From contig JAHDRN010000005.1 in the NCBI GenBank assembly GCA_018433245.1, positions 124,001 through 188,000 of the forward strand: a stretch of DNA of 64,000 nt. The letters run 5' to 3'. The DNA is from Candidatus Proruminimicrobium quisquiliarum. Lineage in GTDB: Bacteria > Elusimicrobiota > Endomicrobiia > Endomicrobiales > Endomicrobiaceae. Position 1 is the first letter of the stretch, and the number at the start of each line of letters is the position of its first letter. The notes under the pieces were generated by a model. It searched no databases and was not told the DNA's origin. It saw only the letters and a program-made list of their open reading frames with translations. Shown in pieces: positions 9,199 to 17,906 of the stretch. The position numbers were made by a program, and so were the translations under genes.

Positions 9199-9621
9199 TT
9201 AATATTCGCTCCAAACAATTCCGTTCGTGTCTTTATGGCTGCAATCAATCCAAAATTCCCCTTGCTGCCGCGTTTCGCTGTCTTTCGTTTGATACGCCCA
9301 TTTTCCGGAATCTCCGGTAGGCTCGGTTGTAATCTGATTATTTTTATCGTGATAAGGCGGACAGTAAACATCGGGAATATATTTTACATATTTCCCGTCT
9401 TTTGTTAACGCTTCGGCAAGATTTTCAGGAAAATTACCGTTATTGTCTCCGTAGTATACGGCTATTGCCGTTCTTAAAGCCGTCAAATTTGCTCTGGTTG
9501 TGGCTTCATGCGACTTTCTGACTATACTTACAAATTTAGGATATAAAATCATGGTAAGAAATAAAACAACGGCTATTCCTATCAATATTTCAACGATAAA
9601 AGAATTCTTTTTCATATCCAT
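9199..9621 (-). CDS. Type IV pilin/pseudopilin-like protein with atypical processing site
   Basis: 140 residues. The N-terminal hydrophobic helix (VEILIGIAVVLFLTMIL) is followed by an amphipathic segment (HEATTRANLTALRTAIAVYY) and a small globular domain, as in GspG/PilA-type major pseudopilins. The conserved Glu at +5 is there (E11), but counting back puts Asn at -1 and Ser at +1, where family members almost always have Gly and Phe. Cleavage by the adjacent prepilin peptidase may therefore be inefficient or absent. The mature part has two cysteines (VYCPPY, WIDCSH) that could form a disulfide. It lies between pilT and pilD, supporting a pilus or secretion role. Confidence 0.82.
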   Translation of the reverse strand: MDMKKNSFIVEILIGIAVVLFLTMILYPKFVSIVRKSHEATTRANLTALRTAIAVYYGDNNGNFPENLAEALTKDGKYVKYIPDVYCPPYHDKNNQITTEPTGDSGKWAYQTKDSETRQQGEFWIDCSHKDTNGIVWSEY

Positions 9622-9628
9622 TGTTTAA

Positions 9629-10708
9629 TTATCTCCCTTTAACCATATTGGTTAATAATCTTTCCAATTCCTCTTTTTTAGTAGAGTAATTATATGCCAC
9701 ATCTCTTGAAATCCTGTTAGCGATAACAGCCTCGTAAATAGACTGGTTCATTGTGTGCATTCCCCACTGTTTACCAGTTTGTATAACCGAATAAATTTGT
9801 TCAATTTTTGAATCTCTGATTATACTCTTAACGCTGTCATGAATAATAAGAACTTCGGAAATAAGAACCATTCCTTTACCCGTAAAATGAGGCAGAAGCT
9901 GCTGTGAAATTACGGCTTTTAACGTCATTGAAAGCTGCGTTCTTATCTGCGGCTGCTGATGAGCGGGGAATGAATCTATGATTCTGTTTATTGATGACGT
10001 TGCGTCCATAGTATGAAGAGTTGCAAATACAAGATGTCCAGTTTCTGCCAGAGTTACGGCTGCTGCCATTGTTTCATAATCTCTCATTTCTCCGATAAGT
10101 ATTATATCGGGATCCTGTCTCAGAACATATCTTAATGCTCCGGCAAAAGATTCCGTATCGGAACCTACTTCTCTCTGGGTAACAATACAGTTTTTATGCT
10201 GATGCAGATATTCTATCGGATCTTCAATTGTTATTATGTGACCGTTTCTGTTTTCATTTATATAATTTATCATTGAAGCAAGCGACGTGGTTTTTCCCGA
10301 ACCTGTAGCTCCGGTAATTAAAACCAATCCTTTAGGCAAATCAACTATATCATAAATAATTTTCGGAAGCCCCAAATCTTCAAATGTCTTGGTAGTATTC
10401 GGCAAAAATCTCATTGCAGCACCAATTGACCCTCTTTGTCTGTATACATTTAATCTTACTCTGCCTACGCTTTTTACCGGAAATGACGCATCAAGTTCAT
10501 GCTGTTTTTCAAATCTTTCAATCTGTTCGTTGCTCAATACGGAATAAATGATTTCTTCCGCCATTTCTTTCGTCAAAACAGTCTCTCCCATCGGGCGGAT
10601 AACCGTATCAACTCTCATCATAGGAGGAATCCCGACGCCAATATGTAAATCCGAAGCCATATTGTCGCATATTTCCTCTAAAAGCTCGTTCAAATCGTAG
10701 TTTTTCAT
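9629..10708 (-). CDS. pilT: Twitching motility ATPase PilT
   Basis: 359 residues, standard for PilT, the hexameric ATPase that powers type IV pilus retraction. Walker A GATGSGKTT (about 133-141), Asp-box IEDPIEYLH, Walker B DIILIGE (201-207) and His-box HLVFATLHT are intact. The C-terminal retraction motif (AIRNLIRE in model proteins) appears here in a degenerate form, SVKSIIRDSKI. Ribosome-binding site AAGGA precedes ATG 10708. It lies immediately downstream of coaD and upstream of the pilin-like gene. Assembly ATPase PilB, platform PilC and secretin PilQ are not in this window. Confidence 0.95.
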   Translation of the reverse strand: MKNYDLNELLEEICDNMASDLHIGVGIPPMMRVDTVIRPMGETVLTKEMAEEIIYSVLSNEQIERFEKQHELDASFPVKSVGRVRLNVYRQRGSIGAAMRFLPNTTKTFEDLGLPKIIYDIVDLPKGLVLITGATGSGKTTSLASMINYINENRNGHIITIEDPIEYLHQHKNCIVTQREVGSDTESFAGALRYVLRQDPDIILIGEMRDYETMAAAVTLAETGHLVFATLHTMDATSSINRIIDSFPAHQQPQIRTQLSMTLKAVISQQLLPHFTGKGMVLISEVLIIHDSVKSIIRDSKIEQIYSVIQTGKQWGMHTMNQSIYEAVIANRISRDVAYNYSTKKEELERLLTNMVKGR

Positions 10709-10712
10709 TCTT

Positions 10713-11201
10713 TTATATCCTTTGTTGATTTTTTAATTTTTTATAAACGGGCAAAGGAACCAGCTTTTTGAAATCCCCGTCAAGAATCGCTATTTCTTTT
10801 ACCATACTGGAGGATAAAAACGTATATTCCTGCCCCGGCATCAGAAAAACAGTCTCAATTTTTTTATTGAGAGTTCTGTTCATTAACGCCATCTGAAACT
10901 CATATTCAAAATCAGATAACGCCCTAAGCCCTCTTATAACTACAAATCCGCCTATTTTATCAAGATAATTGACCAAAAGCCCCGAAAAGGAATCTACTTT
11001 TATATTTTTCAAAAAACTCGTTGATTCTTTCATCATTTCCACTCTTTCTTCCAAAGAAAAAAGATGATCTTTACTGTGATTATGAGTTATTGCGACTACA
11101 ACTTTCGGAAATATTACGGACGCTCTTGCTATTATATCAATATGTCCGTTCGTAGGAGGGTCAAAACTGCCGGGATAAACGGCAATTAAATTATTATTCA
11201 T
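10713..11201 (-). CDS. coaD: Phosphopantetheine adenylyltransferase
   Basis: 162 residues. It catalyses the fourth step of CoA synthesis, 4'-phosphopantetheine plus ATP to dephospho-CoA. The nucleotidyltransferase signature AVYPGSFDPPTNGHIDII, the RGLRALSDFEYE segment and the SSSMVKEIA motif are all present. There is no Shine-Dalgarno upstream of ATG 11201. A consensus promoter instead places the transcription start on or beside the A of the start codon, so the mRNA is probably leaderless. The type III pantothenate kinase gene coaX, an earlier step of the same pathway, is also in this window at 56.2 kb. Confidence 0.97.
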   Translation of the reverse strand: MNNNLIAVYPGSFDPPTNGHIDIIARASVIFPKVVVAITHNHSKDHLFSLEERVEMMKESTSFLKNIKVDSFSGLLVNYLDKIGGFVVIRGLRALSDFEYEFQMALMNRTLNKKIETVFLMPGQEYTFLSSSMVKEIAILDGDFKKLVPLPVYKKLKNQQRI

Positions 11202-11207
11202 TGCGAT

Positions 11208-11236
11208 TTTATATCAAATTTCAAGTTTTTTATCAA
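11208..11236 (-). promoter_or_regulatory. Promoter of the coaD operon, predicted leaderless start
   Basis: Minus-strand TTGATA (11231-11236), a 17-nt spacer, then TATAAA (11208-11213). Transcription normally starts about 7 nt beyond the -10, which is position 11201, the first base of the coaD ATG. There is no ribosome-binding sequence between. Confidence 0.65.
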
Positions 11237-11274
11237 CATTTTCAAACGGAATACTGTTATTATTTGTTTTTTTT

Positions 11275-11283
11275 TGATAAAAT
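11275..11283 (+). promoter_or_regulatory. Extended -10 promoter for aspS
   Basis: TGATAAAAT: a TG dinucleotide one base before a TAAAAT -10 element, about 31 nt upstream of the aspS start. There is no convincing -35, which is tolerated with an extended -10. It is divergent from the coaD promoter. Confidence 0.4.
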
Positions 11284-11316
11284 CACGGTAGTTTAAATTT
11301 ATAAGCGAGGACTATG

Positions 11317-13107
11317 ATGAAAAGAAGTTGTTATTGCGGAAAAGTTGATGAAAGTTTTTTGGGCAAAGAAATTACAGTAAGCGGATGGGTTCATTCAAGA
11401 AGAGATCACGGCGGAGTTGTTTTTATTGATCTCAGAGACAGAGAAGGAATCGTTCAGATTGTATTCCAGCCTGAAAATAAAGAAATTTTTTCCGGCGCCG
11501 AAAAACTCAGAAGCGAATTTGTCATTTCCGTAAAAGGCGCAGTCAGAAACAGACCGGAAGGAACAATAAATCCCAATATGTTTACAGGTAAAATTGAAAT
11601 TGTCGCGCAGAAACTTGAAATAATAAATATTTGCCCCGCGCTTCCTCTTGAAGTTGACGATTATAAAGAAACTTCGGAAGAAGTAAGATTAAAATACAGA
11701 TATCTTGATTTAAGAAGACCTTCTTTTCAGAAGAACTTTATTATAAGGCATAAAATGCAGCAGGAAATAAGAAATTATTTAAACTCTGAAGGTTTTTTGG
11801 AAATTGAAACTCCTTTCTTGACAAAATCCACTCCGGAAGGAGCCAGGGATTTTTTAGTTCCGGCAAGAATGTCGCACGGAAGTTTTTACGCTCTTCCGCA
11901 GTCTCCTCAGATTTTTAAACAAATACTGATGGTCTCAGGATTTGACAAATATTATCAGGTAGCCAGATGTTTCAGAGACGAAGATTTAAGAGCCGACAGA
12001 CAGCTTGAATTTACGCAGATAGACATGGAAATGTCTTTTATTGACGAGACGGATATTATGTCGGTTGTTGAAAATATGCTGGCAAAAGTTTTCAAATCGG
12101 CTTTAAATATTGAAATCAAAACGCCTTTTGAAAAAATGCCTTATGATACCGCAATGCTGAAATACGGTTCGGATAAACCGGATACAAGATTTGAAATGTT
12201 TATAGAAGATTTTTCATCAGAACTTGCAAACTGCGGATTCGGAGTATTCAGCGGAGCCGTTGCCAAAGGCGGCGCCGTAAGAGGTCTTTGCATACCCTCA
12301 GGAGCAAAATTTTCAAGATCGGAAATAGACGGGTTGACAAAATTCGTATCCGAATACGGAGCTAAAGGTCTTGCATGGATGAAAGTTACATCCGGCGGAG
12401 CGGAATCCAATATCGTTAAATTTTTTAAACCGGAAGAAATAACAACAATTATAAATAAATTCAACGCAAAAGAAGGAGATTTGCTCGTGTTTCTTGCCGA
12501 TGAAGAAGAAACAGTAGCGCAAGGTCTGGGTGCTCTCAGACTGAAAATGGGCAAAGAACTCGGTCTCATAGATAAAAACAAATATAATTTCTTATGGGTT
12601 GTTGATTTTCCGCTTTTTGCATGGGATAAAGACGAAAAAAGATGGTCTGCAATACATCATCCGTTTACATCCGTCAAAGAGGAAGACAAAGATAAACTTA
12701 CATTTGAGGATGCCGGAAAAGCAAAAGCCAGAGCTTATGACGTCGTATTAAACGGAGTAGAATTAGGCGGCGGCTCTATCAGAATACATAAACCTGAAAT
12801 GCAGGCAAAAGTATTTGAACTTTTAAACATCTCTCAAGAATCGGCAAAGGAAAAATTCGGATTTCTGCTTGACGCTCTTACTTACGGAGCTCCTCCTCAC
12901 GGCGGCCTTGCGATCGGCTTTGACAGATTGTGCGCATTACTGGTCGGAGAAGAATCCATAAGAGAAGTTATCGCGTTTCCAAAAACTCAAAAAGCGATAT
13001 GTCCTATGTCAAACGCTCCGTCTCCTGTTGCCGAGAAACAATTGAAAGAACTCGGAATAAAAATTATGACGAAAGCAAACACTCTAAAACAAGAGGATTC
13101 AAAGTAA
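11317..13107 (+). CDS. aspS: Aspartyl-tRNA synthetase
   Basis: About 596 residues, the full bacterial type. It charges tRNA-Asp. Order: N-terminal OB anticodon-binding domain (GWVHSRRDHGGVVFIDLRDR), class II motif 1 and motif 2 region (FLVPARMS, QSPQIFKQ, RCFRDEDLRADR), the bacterial GAD insertion (about 285-410), and motif 3 (GGLAIGFDRLCALL). Two ATGs are adjacent. The second (11317) has better spacing, 6 nt, from GAGG. Whether it is discriminating or also charges tRNA-Asn cannot be told here. It is the first gene of a long plus-strand run. Confidence 0.97.
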   Translation: MKRSCYCGKVDESFLGKEITVSGWVHSRRDHGGVVFIDLRDREGIVQIVFQPENKEIFSGAEKLRSEFVISVKGAVRNRPEGTINPNMFTGKIEIVAQKLEIINICPALPLEVDDYKETSEEVRLKYRYLDLRRPSFQKNFIIRHKMQQEIRNYLNSEGFLEIETPFLTKSTPEGARDFLVPARMSHGSFYALPQSPQIFKQILMVSGFDKYYQVARCFRDEDLRADRQLEFTQIDMEMSFIDETDIMSVVENMLAKVFKSALNIEIKTPFEKMPYDTAMLKYGSDKPDTRFEMFIEDFSSELANCGFGVFSGAVAKGGAVRGLCIPSGAKFSRSEIDGLTKFVSEYGAKGLAWMKVTSGGAESNIVKFFKPEEITTIINKFNAKEGDLLVFLADEEETVAQGLGALRLKMGKELGLIDKNKYNFLWVVDFPLFAWDKDEKRWSAIHHPFTSVKEEDKDKLTFEDAGKAKARAYDVVLNGVELGGGSIRIHKPEMQAKVFELLNISQESAKEKFGFLLDALTYGAPPHGGLAIGFDRLCALLVGEESIREVIAFPKTQKAICPMSNAPSPVAEKQLKELGIKIMTKANTLKQEDSK

Positions 13108-13110
13108 ACA

Positions 13111-14586
13111 GTGAACAAATTAAACGATTGGATGAAATCAAAAATAAAAAACTGGCTGTTGTTTCTTGTCAGAAGATTAGATGAAAAATATCAAAATGTT
13201 CCCAGCATCAGGCTTTCTTCAAACAGTTCTTTTAACCGTAAGTTAAAAATTCCTTTATTATTTATTTTATCGATAACTTACTTAATTTTATATTTCATGC
13301 TGCTGATGCAAATTGGAATAAGTTTAAAAAACGGCATAGCCGTTTTTTTTGTATTGTCTATCATTTTCTTTTTTATTCTTTTCTACATAAGCAAACAGAT
13401 AAAGTTTTCAAAGATAGACACGGACACTGCCATACTGGCGAGTTTTATATTAATCGTATCTCTGTTATTGTTCCAGATATTTGATAAATCGCTGTCTCCC
13501 ATAGCTTTTCCTATGACGGCATTTTCAATCATGTTATGTATTTTGGTTTCTCTGCGGGTAAGTTTTATTTATATTTTCGTTATGTCTATTTTTATATCGG
13601 TAACAAATAATTTCAGCAACATAATATCAATGATACATCTGGTCGGGTGCCTTACTTCAATTATAGGTCTTAAAGAAATAAGAAACAGATCTCAATTTGT
13701 AAAAGTAGGCATAAAAGTATCTTTATCAATGATACTTTTTGTAATAGTTTTGTATCTTTTTAACATATATTCGCTTGAAGAAGTAAAATATAATATATGG
13801 TTTTCTTTAATGAGCGGATTTTTATCGGTTTTGATCGTTTTGGCCGCGCTGCCCGTTATGGAAACATTATTTTCAAGAACCACAAACATAAAATTGATTG
13901 AACTTGTTGATTTTAACAATATTCTTCTCAAAAGGCTGATGGTAGAAGCGCCCGGAACATATCACCATTCGCTTCTTACGGCATCTCTTGCCGAACAAGC
14001 CGCAACCGCGATAGGAGAGAATTCTCTTCTTGCAAGAGCATGCGCATATTATCACGATATAGGGAAATTAAAAAATCCCGAATATTTTATAGAAAACCAA
14101 AATACTAAAAAAAACCCGCACGACGAACTGTCTCCGTCTTTATCGGGACTTGTGCTTATATCGCACGTCAAAGACGGAATCGCTCTTGCAAAAAAATACA
14201 ATATAGACGACATAATTATTCAGGCAATAAACGAACATCACGGAACATCCATAATACAGTATTTTTACAACCGTGCGCTTGAACAAAATAAAGAACTCAA
14301 CGAGCAGGATTTCAGATATCCGTGCCAAAAACCGACTACAAAAGTGACAGCCATTCTTATGATAGCCGATTCCGTTGAGGCAATTTCAAGAATACTTCCG
14401 GATAAAAACGCCGGAAAACTCAGGGAAGTAGTTGAAAAGGTTATAAATAATAAATTTACCGACGGACAGTTTTCCGAATGTCCGATTACCCTTGCGGATT
14501 TGGTTAAAATAGCCGAAAATATGACAACAACATTATGCGGAATATATCATGCGAGAATTGAATATAAAGACATTGAAAAAAAATAA
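13111..14586 (+). CDS. 7TM-HD phosphodiesterase, PgpH-like, lacking the extracellular domain
   Basis: 491 residues. About seven hydrophobic segments (roughly 45-250) precede a cytoplasmic HD domain with the His cluster in PGTYHHSLLTAS (about 281-292), HDIGK (315-319), NEHHGT and ADSVEA. PgpH-type proteins of this design hydrolyse cyclic di-AMP. Usual family members are about 700 residues because a large extracellular 7TMR-HDED domain comes before the membrane part. That domain is absent here. The neighbour ybeY supports the assignment, since PgpH and YbeY genes are commonly adjacent. The first start is GTG 13111, 3 bp after the aspS stop; ATG 13132 is an alternative. Confidence 0.85.
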   Translation: MNKLNDWMKSKIKNWLLFLVRRLDEKYQNVPSIRLSSNSSFNRKLKIPLLFILSITYLILYFMLLMQIGISLKNGIAVFFVLSIIFFFILFYISKQIKFSKIDTDTAILASFILIVSLLLFQIFDKSLSPIAFPMTAFSIMLCILVSLRVSFIYIFVMSIFISVTNNFSNIISMIHLVGCLTSIIGLKEIRNRSQFVKVGIKVSLSMILFVIVLYLFNIYSLEEVKYNIWFSLMSGFLSVLIVLAALPVMETLFSRTTNIKLIELVDFNNILLKRLMVEAPGTYHHSLLTASLAEQAATAIGENSLLARACAYYHDIGKLKNPEYFIENQNTKKNPHDELSPSLSGLVLISHVKDGIALAKKYNIDDIIIQAINEHHGTSIIQYFYNRALEQNKELNEQDFRYPCQKPTTKVTAILMIADSVEAISRILPDKNAGKLREVVEKVINNKFTDGQFSECPITLADLVKIAENMTTTLCGIYHARIEYKDIEKK

Positions 14587-14998
14587 TTTGACGTCCGGAT
14601 TATTTTTTACGGGTTTTGATAAAAAGGTTATTCCTCTTATGAGAAGAACCGCTCTTTTTACGCTGAAAACGGAAAATATAAAAAAGTATCACATAAGTTT
14701 TACAATGATTTCGGATATCGCTATAAAAAGAATGAACCGGAAGTTCAGAAAAGTCAACAGAATCACGGACGTAATTTCATTTTTAGTTTCCGAAGAACAT
14801 TTTATGGGCGATATTTATATCTCCTCAAACAGACCCAAAATAAACGCAAAAAAATATTCAATGTCTTTTGAGAAAGAATTGTGTTATCTTGTTATCCACG
14901 GAATATTGCATCTAGAAGGATTTACGGACTATGACGTTAGAAATAAAACATTAATGTTTTCCAAACAGGATAAAATTTTTAAATGTTTATTTTCTTAG
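14549..14998 (+). CDS. ybeY: Endoribonuclease/rRNA maturation factor YbeY with an altered metal site
   Basis: Up to 149 residues. The frame opens at ATG 14549, 38 bp inside the upstream gene; TTG codons near 14573-14594 are alternative starts. YbeY acts in 16S rRNA 3'-end maturation and ribosome quality control. The conserved MNRKFRKVNRITDVISF block, GDIYIS and HGILHLEGF are present. The zinc motif is normally HGxxHLxGYDH; here the third histidine is Asp (D127, codon 14927-14929) and the preceding Asp is Thr. The site would thus be His-His-Asp, or non-functional. The stop overlaps the next gene by 16 bp. Confidence 0.87.
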   Translation: MRELNIKTLKKNNLTSGLFFTGFDKKVIPLMRRTALFTLKTENIKKYHISFTMISDIAIKRMNRKFRKVNRITDVISFLVSEEHFMGDIYISSNRPKINAKKYSMSFEKELCYLVIHGILHLEGFTDYDVRNKTLMFSKQDKIFKCLFS

Positions 14999-15981
14999 GT
15001 TTAATATTCTTAGTGCTTTTTTTTATATTTTCCGCTTTCTGGTCTGCTACGGAAATAGCATTAAATCATCTGTCAAAATACAGAATTAAAAAATTAATCG
15101 TATCTCATAAATCCATTGCAATTCCTCTAATCAAATGGCTTGACAGCCCTTATTATCTGTTAACTCTTATTCTCACGGGCAACGTTGTCTGCGATATGAT
15201 ATTAAGCTTTTTGGCGACATCTGTTTCCGTCGCGGTTTTTACAATGGTAGAAAGGCATATCGTTGAATTTTTTACATGGATAGTAATCACGTTTCTCGTA
15301 CTCTTAATAGGAGAAATCACTCCCAAAATATACAGTAACGCAAATGCCCAGAAAGTTACCGTGGCAACCATGCCGATTCTTACAAAGATTGAATATTTAA
15401 CAAAACCTCTGCTGTGGCCCGTATATAAAGTATTTGACATAATTTTCAGTAAAAACGGTAATAATCAAATACGCCCCACTTTAAGCAGCGATGAAATAAA
15501 ATCATTGATAGCCGAAGCGGATAAAGACGGAGTTTTTGATAAAGAAATAAGCATTATGATAGGAAGGTCTGTTAATTTTACAGAAACTTCGGCCTCAAGA
15601 ATAATGACGCCGTTTGAAAATATTGAATCGGTTAATTTAAATGAAAATAACGAAAAATTTATAGATATGATTGTTGAAACCGGAAGAACAAGAGTCCCGA
15701 TTTATGACGGCGTTAAAACAAATATAATCGGTTATATCCATATAAATGACGTTCTGCAAATTTTAAAAGAAAAAAATGAAAACTCAATAAAAGATGTCAT
15801 AAAACCGGCATATTTTGTGCCGGAAGATAAAAAAATAAACGAACTGCTGAAAGAACTCCAGTCGGGAAGAACGCACATCGCATTTATAAAGGATTTTAAA
15901 AATAAAATTTTAGGAATGGTTGCTCTTGAAGATATCGTGGAAGAAATAGTAGGAGAAATTTTAGACGAGTACGAATTATGA
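14983..15981 (+). CDS. CNNM/CorC-type membrane protein with CBS pair (copy 1)
   Basis: 332 residues. The N-terminal CNNM (DUF21) membrane domain covers about residues 1-170 with three to four spans (SAFWSATEIALNHLSKYR, LLIGEITPKIYSN). Two CBS domains follow (about 205-330: RIMTPFENIESV, RVPIYDG, AFIKDFKNKILGMVALEDIVEEIVGEI). It ends right after the second CBS and lacks the C-terminal CorC/HlyC domain seen in its neighbour. Relatives are linked to magnesium or cobalt efflux and to haemolysin-like annotations. It overlaps the next paralog by 4 bp (ATGA), and the two may form a heterodimer. Confidence 0.85.
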   Translation: MFIFLGLIFLVLFFIFSAFWSATEIALNHLSKYRIKKLIVSHKSIAIPLIKWLDSPYYLLTLILTGNVVCDMILSFLATSVSVAVFTMVERHIVEFFTWIVITFLVLLIGEITPKIYSNANAQKVTVATMPILTKIEYLTKPLLWPVYKVFDIIFSKNGNNQIRPTLSSDEIKSLIAEADKDGVFDKEISIMIGRSVNFTETSASRIMTPFENIESVNLNENNEKFIDMIVETGRTRVPIYDGVKTNIIGYIHINDVLQILKEKNENSIKDVIKPAYFVPEDKKINELLKELQSGRTHIAFIKDFKNKILGMVALEDIVEEIVGEILDEYEL

Positions 15982-17246
15982 TATTAATTATAATTAAATT
16001 GCTGGTTTTTATTATTCTTTTAACGTTTGTAGCATTTTTTTCGGCCGTTGAAACGGCATTAACAAGTCTTTCCCATTCCCACGTAAGAAGATTAAAGGAA
16101 AAATACAACAAATTCCATAAATATATTTATGTTTGGGAAAAAAATCCCGAAGATATCATTACGACTATTTTAGTATGCATGAATATGTCGGTTGTCGCCG
16201 TCGGGGTCGTTACTACATCGCTTGGTTTAAGCTTAATAGAATATTTTACGTTAAATAAAACCGTTTGGGTTGCAGTTTTTACAATATTGTCTATTATAAT
16301 AGTTTTAATCTTCGGATCAATTATTCCAAAAACAATCGCCAGATATAATGTGGAAATGTTATCTTTAAAAACCTTGCCGGTTCTTGTCAGATTATCGGAG
16401 TTTACCTCAAAGTTAAATATTTTTCTCGTTTCCATATCAACTTCAATGCTTAATTTTTTCGGTAAAAACACGGCAGAACCCGCGTCCATCGAGGCCGATG
16501 AAATTGATTTTTTATTGTCAAACGCGGAAGTGTCTCCGTTATCTCTCGCGTCAAGAAAAATTATAAAAAGAATTATTGAATTCCGTAAAACAAAAGTGAC
16601 GCAGGTAATGGTGCCAAGGTCTGAAATTCTTGCGGTTGACATTAATCAGCCTCAGGATAAAGTCATTGAAGATATTATAGCAACTCAATTTACCAGAGTT
16701 CCGATATATAAAGAATCAATGAACAATATAATAGGAATTATACATATAAAAGACTTGGCAATGACATGGAGAAGCGGAGGCGTTTTAAGGGTTGACGATA
16801 TCATTAAACCGGTTTATTACGTCCCGGAAACGGCTCATATAAAACAATTATTTATAAACTTTCAAAAAAACCACCAGCATATCGCCATAATTGTAGACGA
16901 ATTCGGTTCAACGATAGGACTTGTTACGATAGAAGATATTCTTGAAGAAATAATAGGCGAAGTATGGGACGAATATGATATACAGGAAAGAAATATTGTA
17001 AAATTAAAAGAAAATGAATATATTATAAACGCGTCGGAATCCATCGCAAACGTAAATGACGAATTAAAAATGTCCATTCCGGAAGAACATTTTTCAACGA
17101 TAAACGGATGGGTGCTTGAATGTTTCGGATATATACCGAGAGTTTACGAAAAAACAACGTGGAAAAATTATGAAATAGAGATAGACAGCGCGACTTCAAA
17201 AAAAATTAAAAGGATAATTCTGAGAAAAAAAGAAAATGTATTATAA
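15978..17246 (+). CDS. CNNM/CorC-type membrane protein with CBS pair and CorC domain (copy 2)
   Basis: 422 residues, a paralog of the gene before it. Membrane CNNM domain about 1-180 (FFSAVETALTSLSHSHVRR, FGSIIPKTIARYN), CBS pair about 205-335 (VMVPRSEILAVD, RVPIYKE, IAIIVDEFGSTIGLVTIED), then the small CorC_HlyC domain about 345-420. This is the complete architecture of the putative Mg2+/Co2+ transporter family. The overlap with copy 1 and the matching domain order suggest tandem duplication followed by loss of the last domain in copy 1. The 3' end overlaps recO by 11 bp. Confidence 0.87.
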   Translation: MILIIIKLLVFIILLTFVAFFSAVETALTSLSHSHVRRLKEKYNKFHKYIYVWEKNPEDIITTILVCMNMSVVAVGVVTTSLGLSLIEYFTLNKTVWVAVFTILSIIIVLIFGSIIPKTIARYNVEMLSLKTLPVLVRLSEFTSKLNIFLVSISTSMLNFFGKNTAEPASIEADEIDFLLSNAEVSPLSLASRKIIKRIIEFRKTKVTQVMVPRSEILAVDINQPQDKVIEDIIATQFTRVPIYKESMNNIIGIIHIKDLAMTWRSGGVLRVDDIIKPVYYVPETAHIKQLFINFQKNHQHIAIIVDEFGSTIGLVTIEDILEEIIGEVWDEYDIQERNIVKLKENEYIINASESIANVNDELKMSIPEEHFSTINGWVLECFGYIPRVYEKTTWKNYEIEIDSATSKKIKRIILRKKENVL

Positions 17247-17898
17247 TCTTAACGCTTTGATATTAAACACTTCAATTTCTTCCGAAGCGGATAAAACAAT
17301 AACCGTTTACACATGTAAATGGGGCAAAATACGGGCCGTTGTTCCGAGCGCAAAAAAAATAATGGCAAAACTTGCTCAGGCAACCGAACCGGTGACGGAA
17401 AGCGAAATAACGATTTATCAGCCCGGCGTAAACGCAAAACCGACCGTCACAGGCGCCAGAATATTAAATAACAACTCCGATGTAAAAAGCGATTTCAACA
17501 GATATTCTCTGGCTCTTTACGTAAGCGAACTGAGCGATAAATTTGCTCCTATAAATGTGCCAAATGAAAAAAAATATGATTTAATATCTAGAACCTGGCA
17601 GTTATTGGGTTCTTCGCCGGTTCCTTTAAGAGTTTTGACCGCTTTTTCTTTGAGACTTTTAAAAATATCAGGTTACAGCATGACCGATTATATTCTAAGA
17701 GAATCTGCAATGAAAAAAACAGACTTTTTTTGTCTGCAGAAAATATCAAACTGTTCCGGAAAAGAACTTGAAATGCTTGAAGGTTTTGAAAACGGCAAAG
17801 ACAAGATTATGTGGAGTTACGTTGAAAATTACATAAAGACCCACGTTCCTCAACTTTCCGTAGGCATATTTTTAAAAAAAATTAAATTTATAAATTAG
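17236..17898 (+). CDS. recO: DNA repair protein RecO
   Basis: 220 residues. RecO helps load RecA at gaps through RecFOR. The N-terminal OB fold ([31 protein letters not shown]) and the helical middle ([36 protein letters not shown]) match the family. It is shorter than typical 240-250 and has no four-cysteine zinc finger, which many RecO proteins also lack. It overlaps the CorC gene and precedes glyQ by 8 bp. Confidence 0.85.
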   Translation: MYYNLNALILNTSISSEADKTITVYTCKWGKIRAVVPSAKKIMAKLAQATEPVTESEITIYQPGVNAKPTVTGARILNNNSDVKSDFNRYSLALYVSELSDKFAPINVPNEKKYDLISRTWQLLGSSPVPLRVLTAFSLRLLKISGYSMTDYILRESAMKKTDFFCLQKISNCSGKELEMLEGFENGKDKIMWSYVENYIKTHVPQLSVGIFLKKIKFIN

Positions 17899-17906
17899 GG
17901 GATAAA

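Noticed and set aside
9185-9214. Upstream TTG start of the prepilin peptidase
   Set aside because: It would add 10 residues lacking in the family and increase the overlap with the pilin-like gene; ATG 9184 begins directly at the first membrane span.
11202-11316. T-box leader for aspS
   Set aside because: The leader after the predicted promoter is about 25 nt, with no room for the stems or the conserved T-box sequence.
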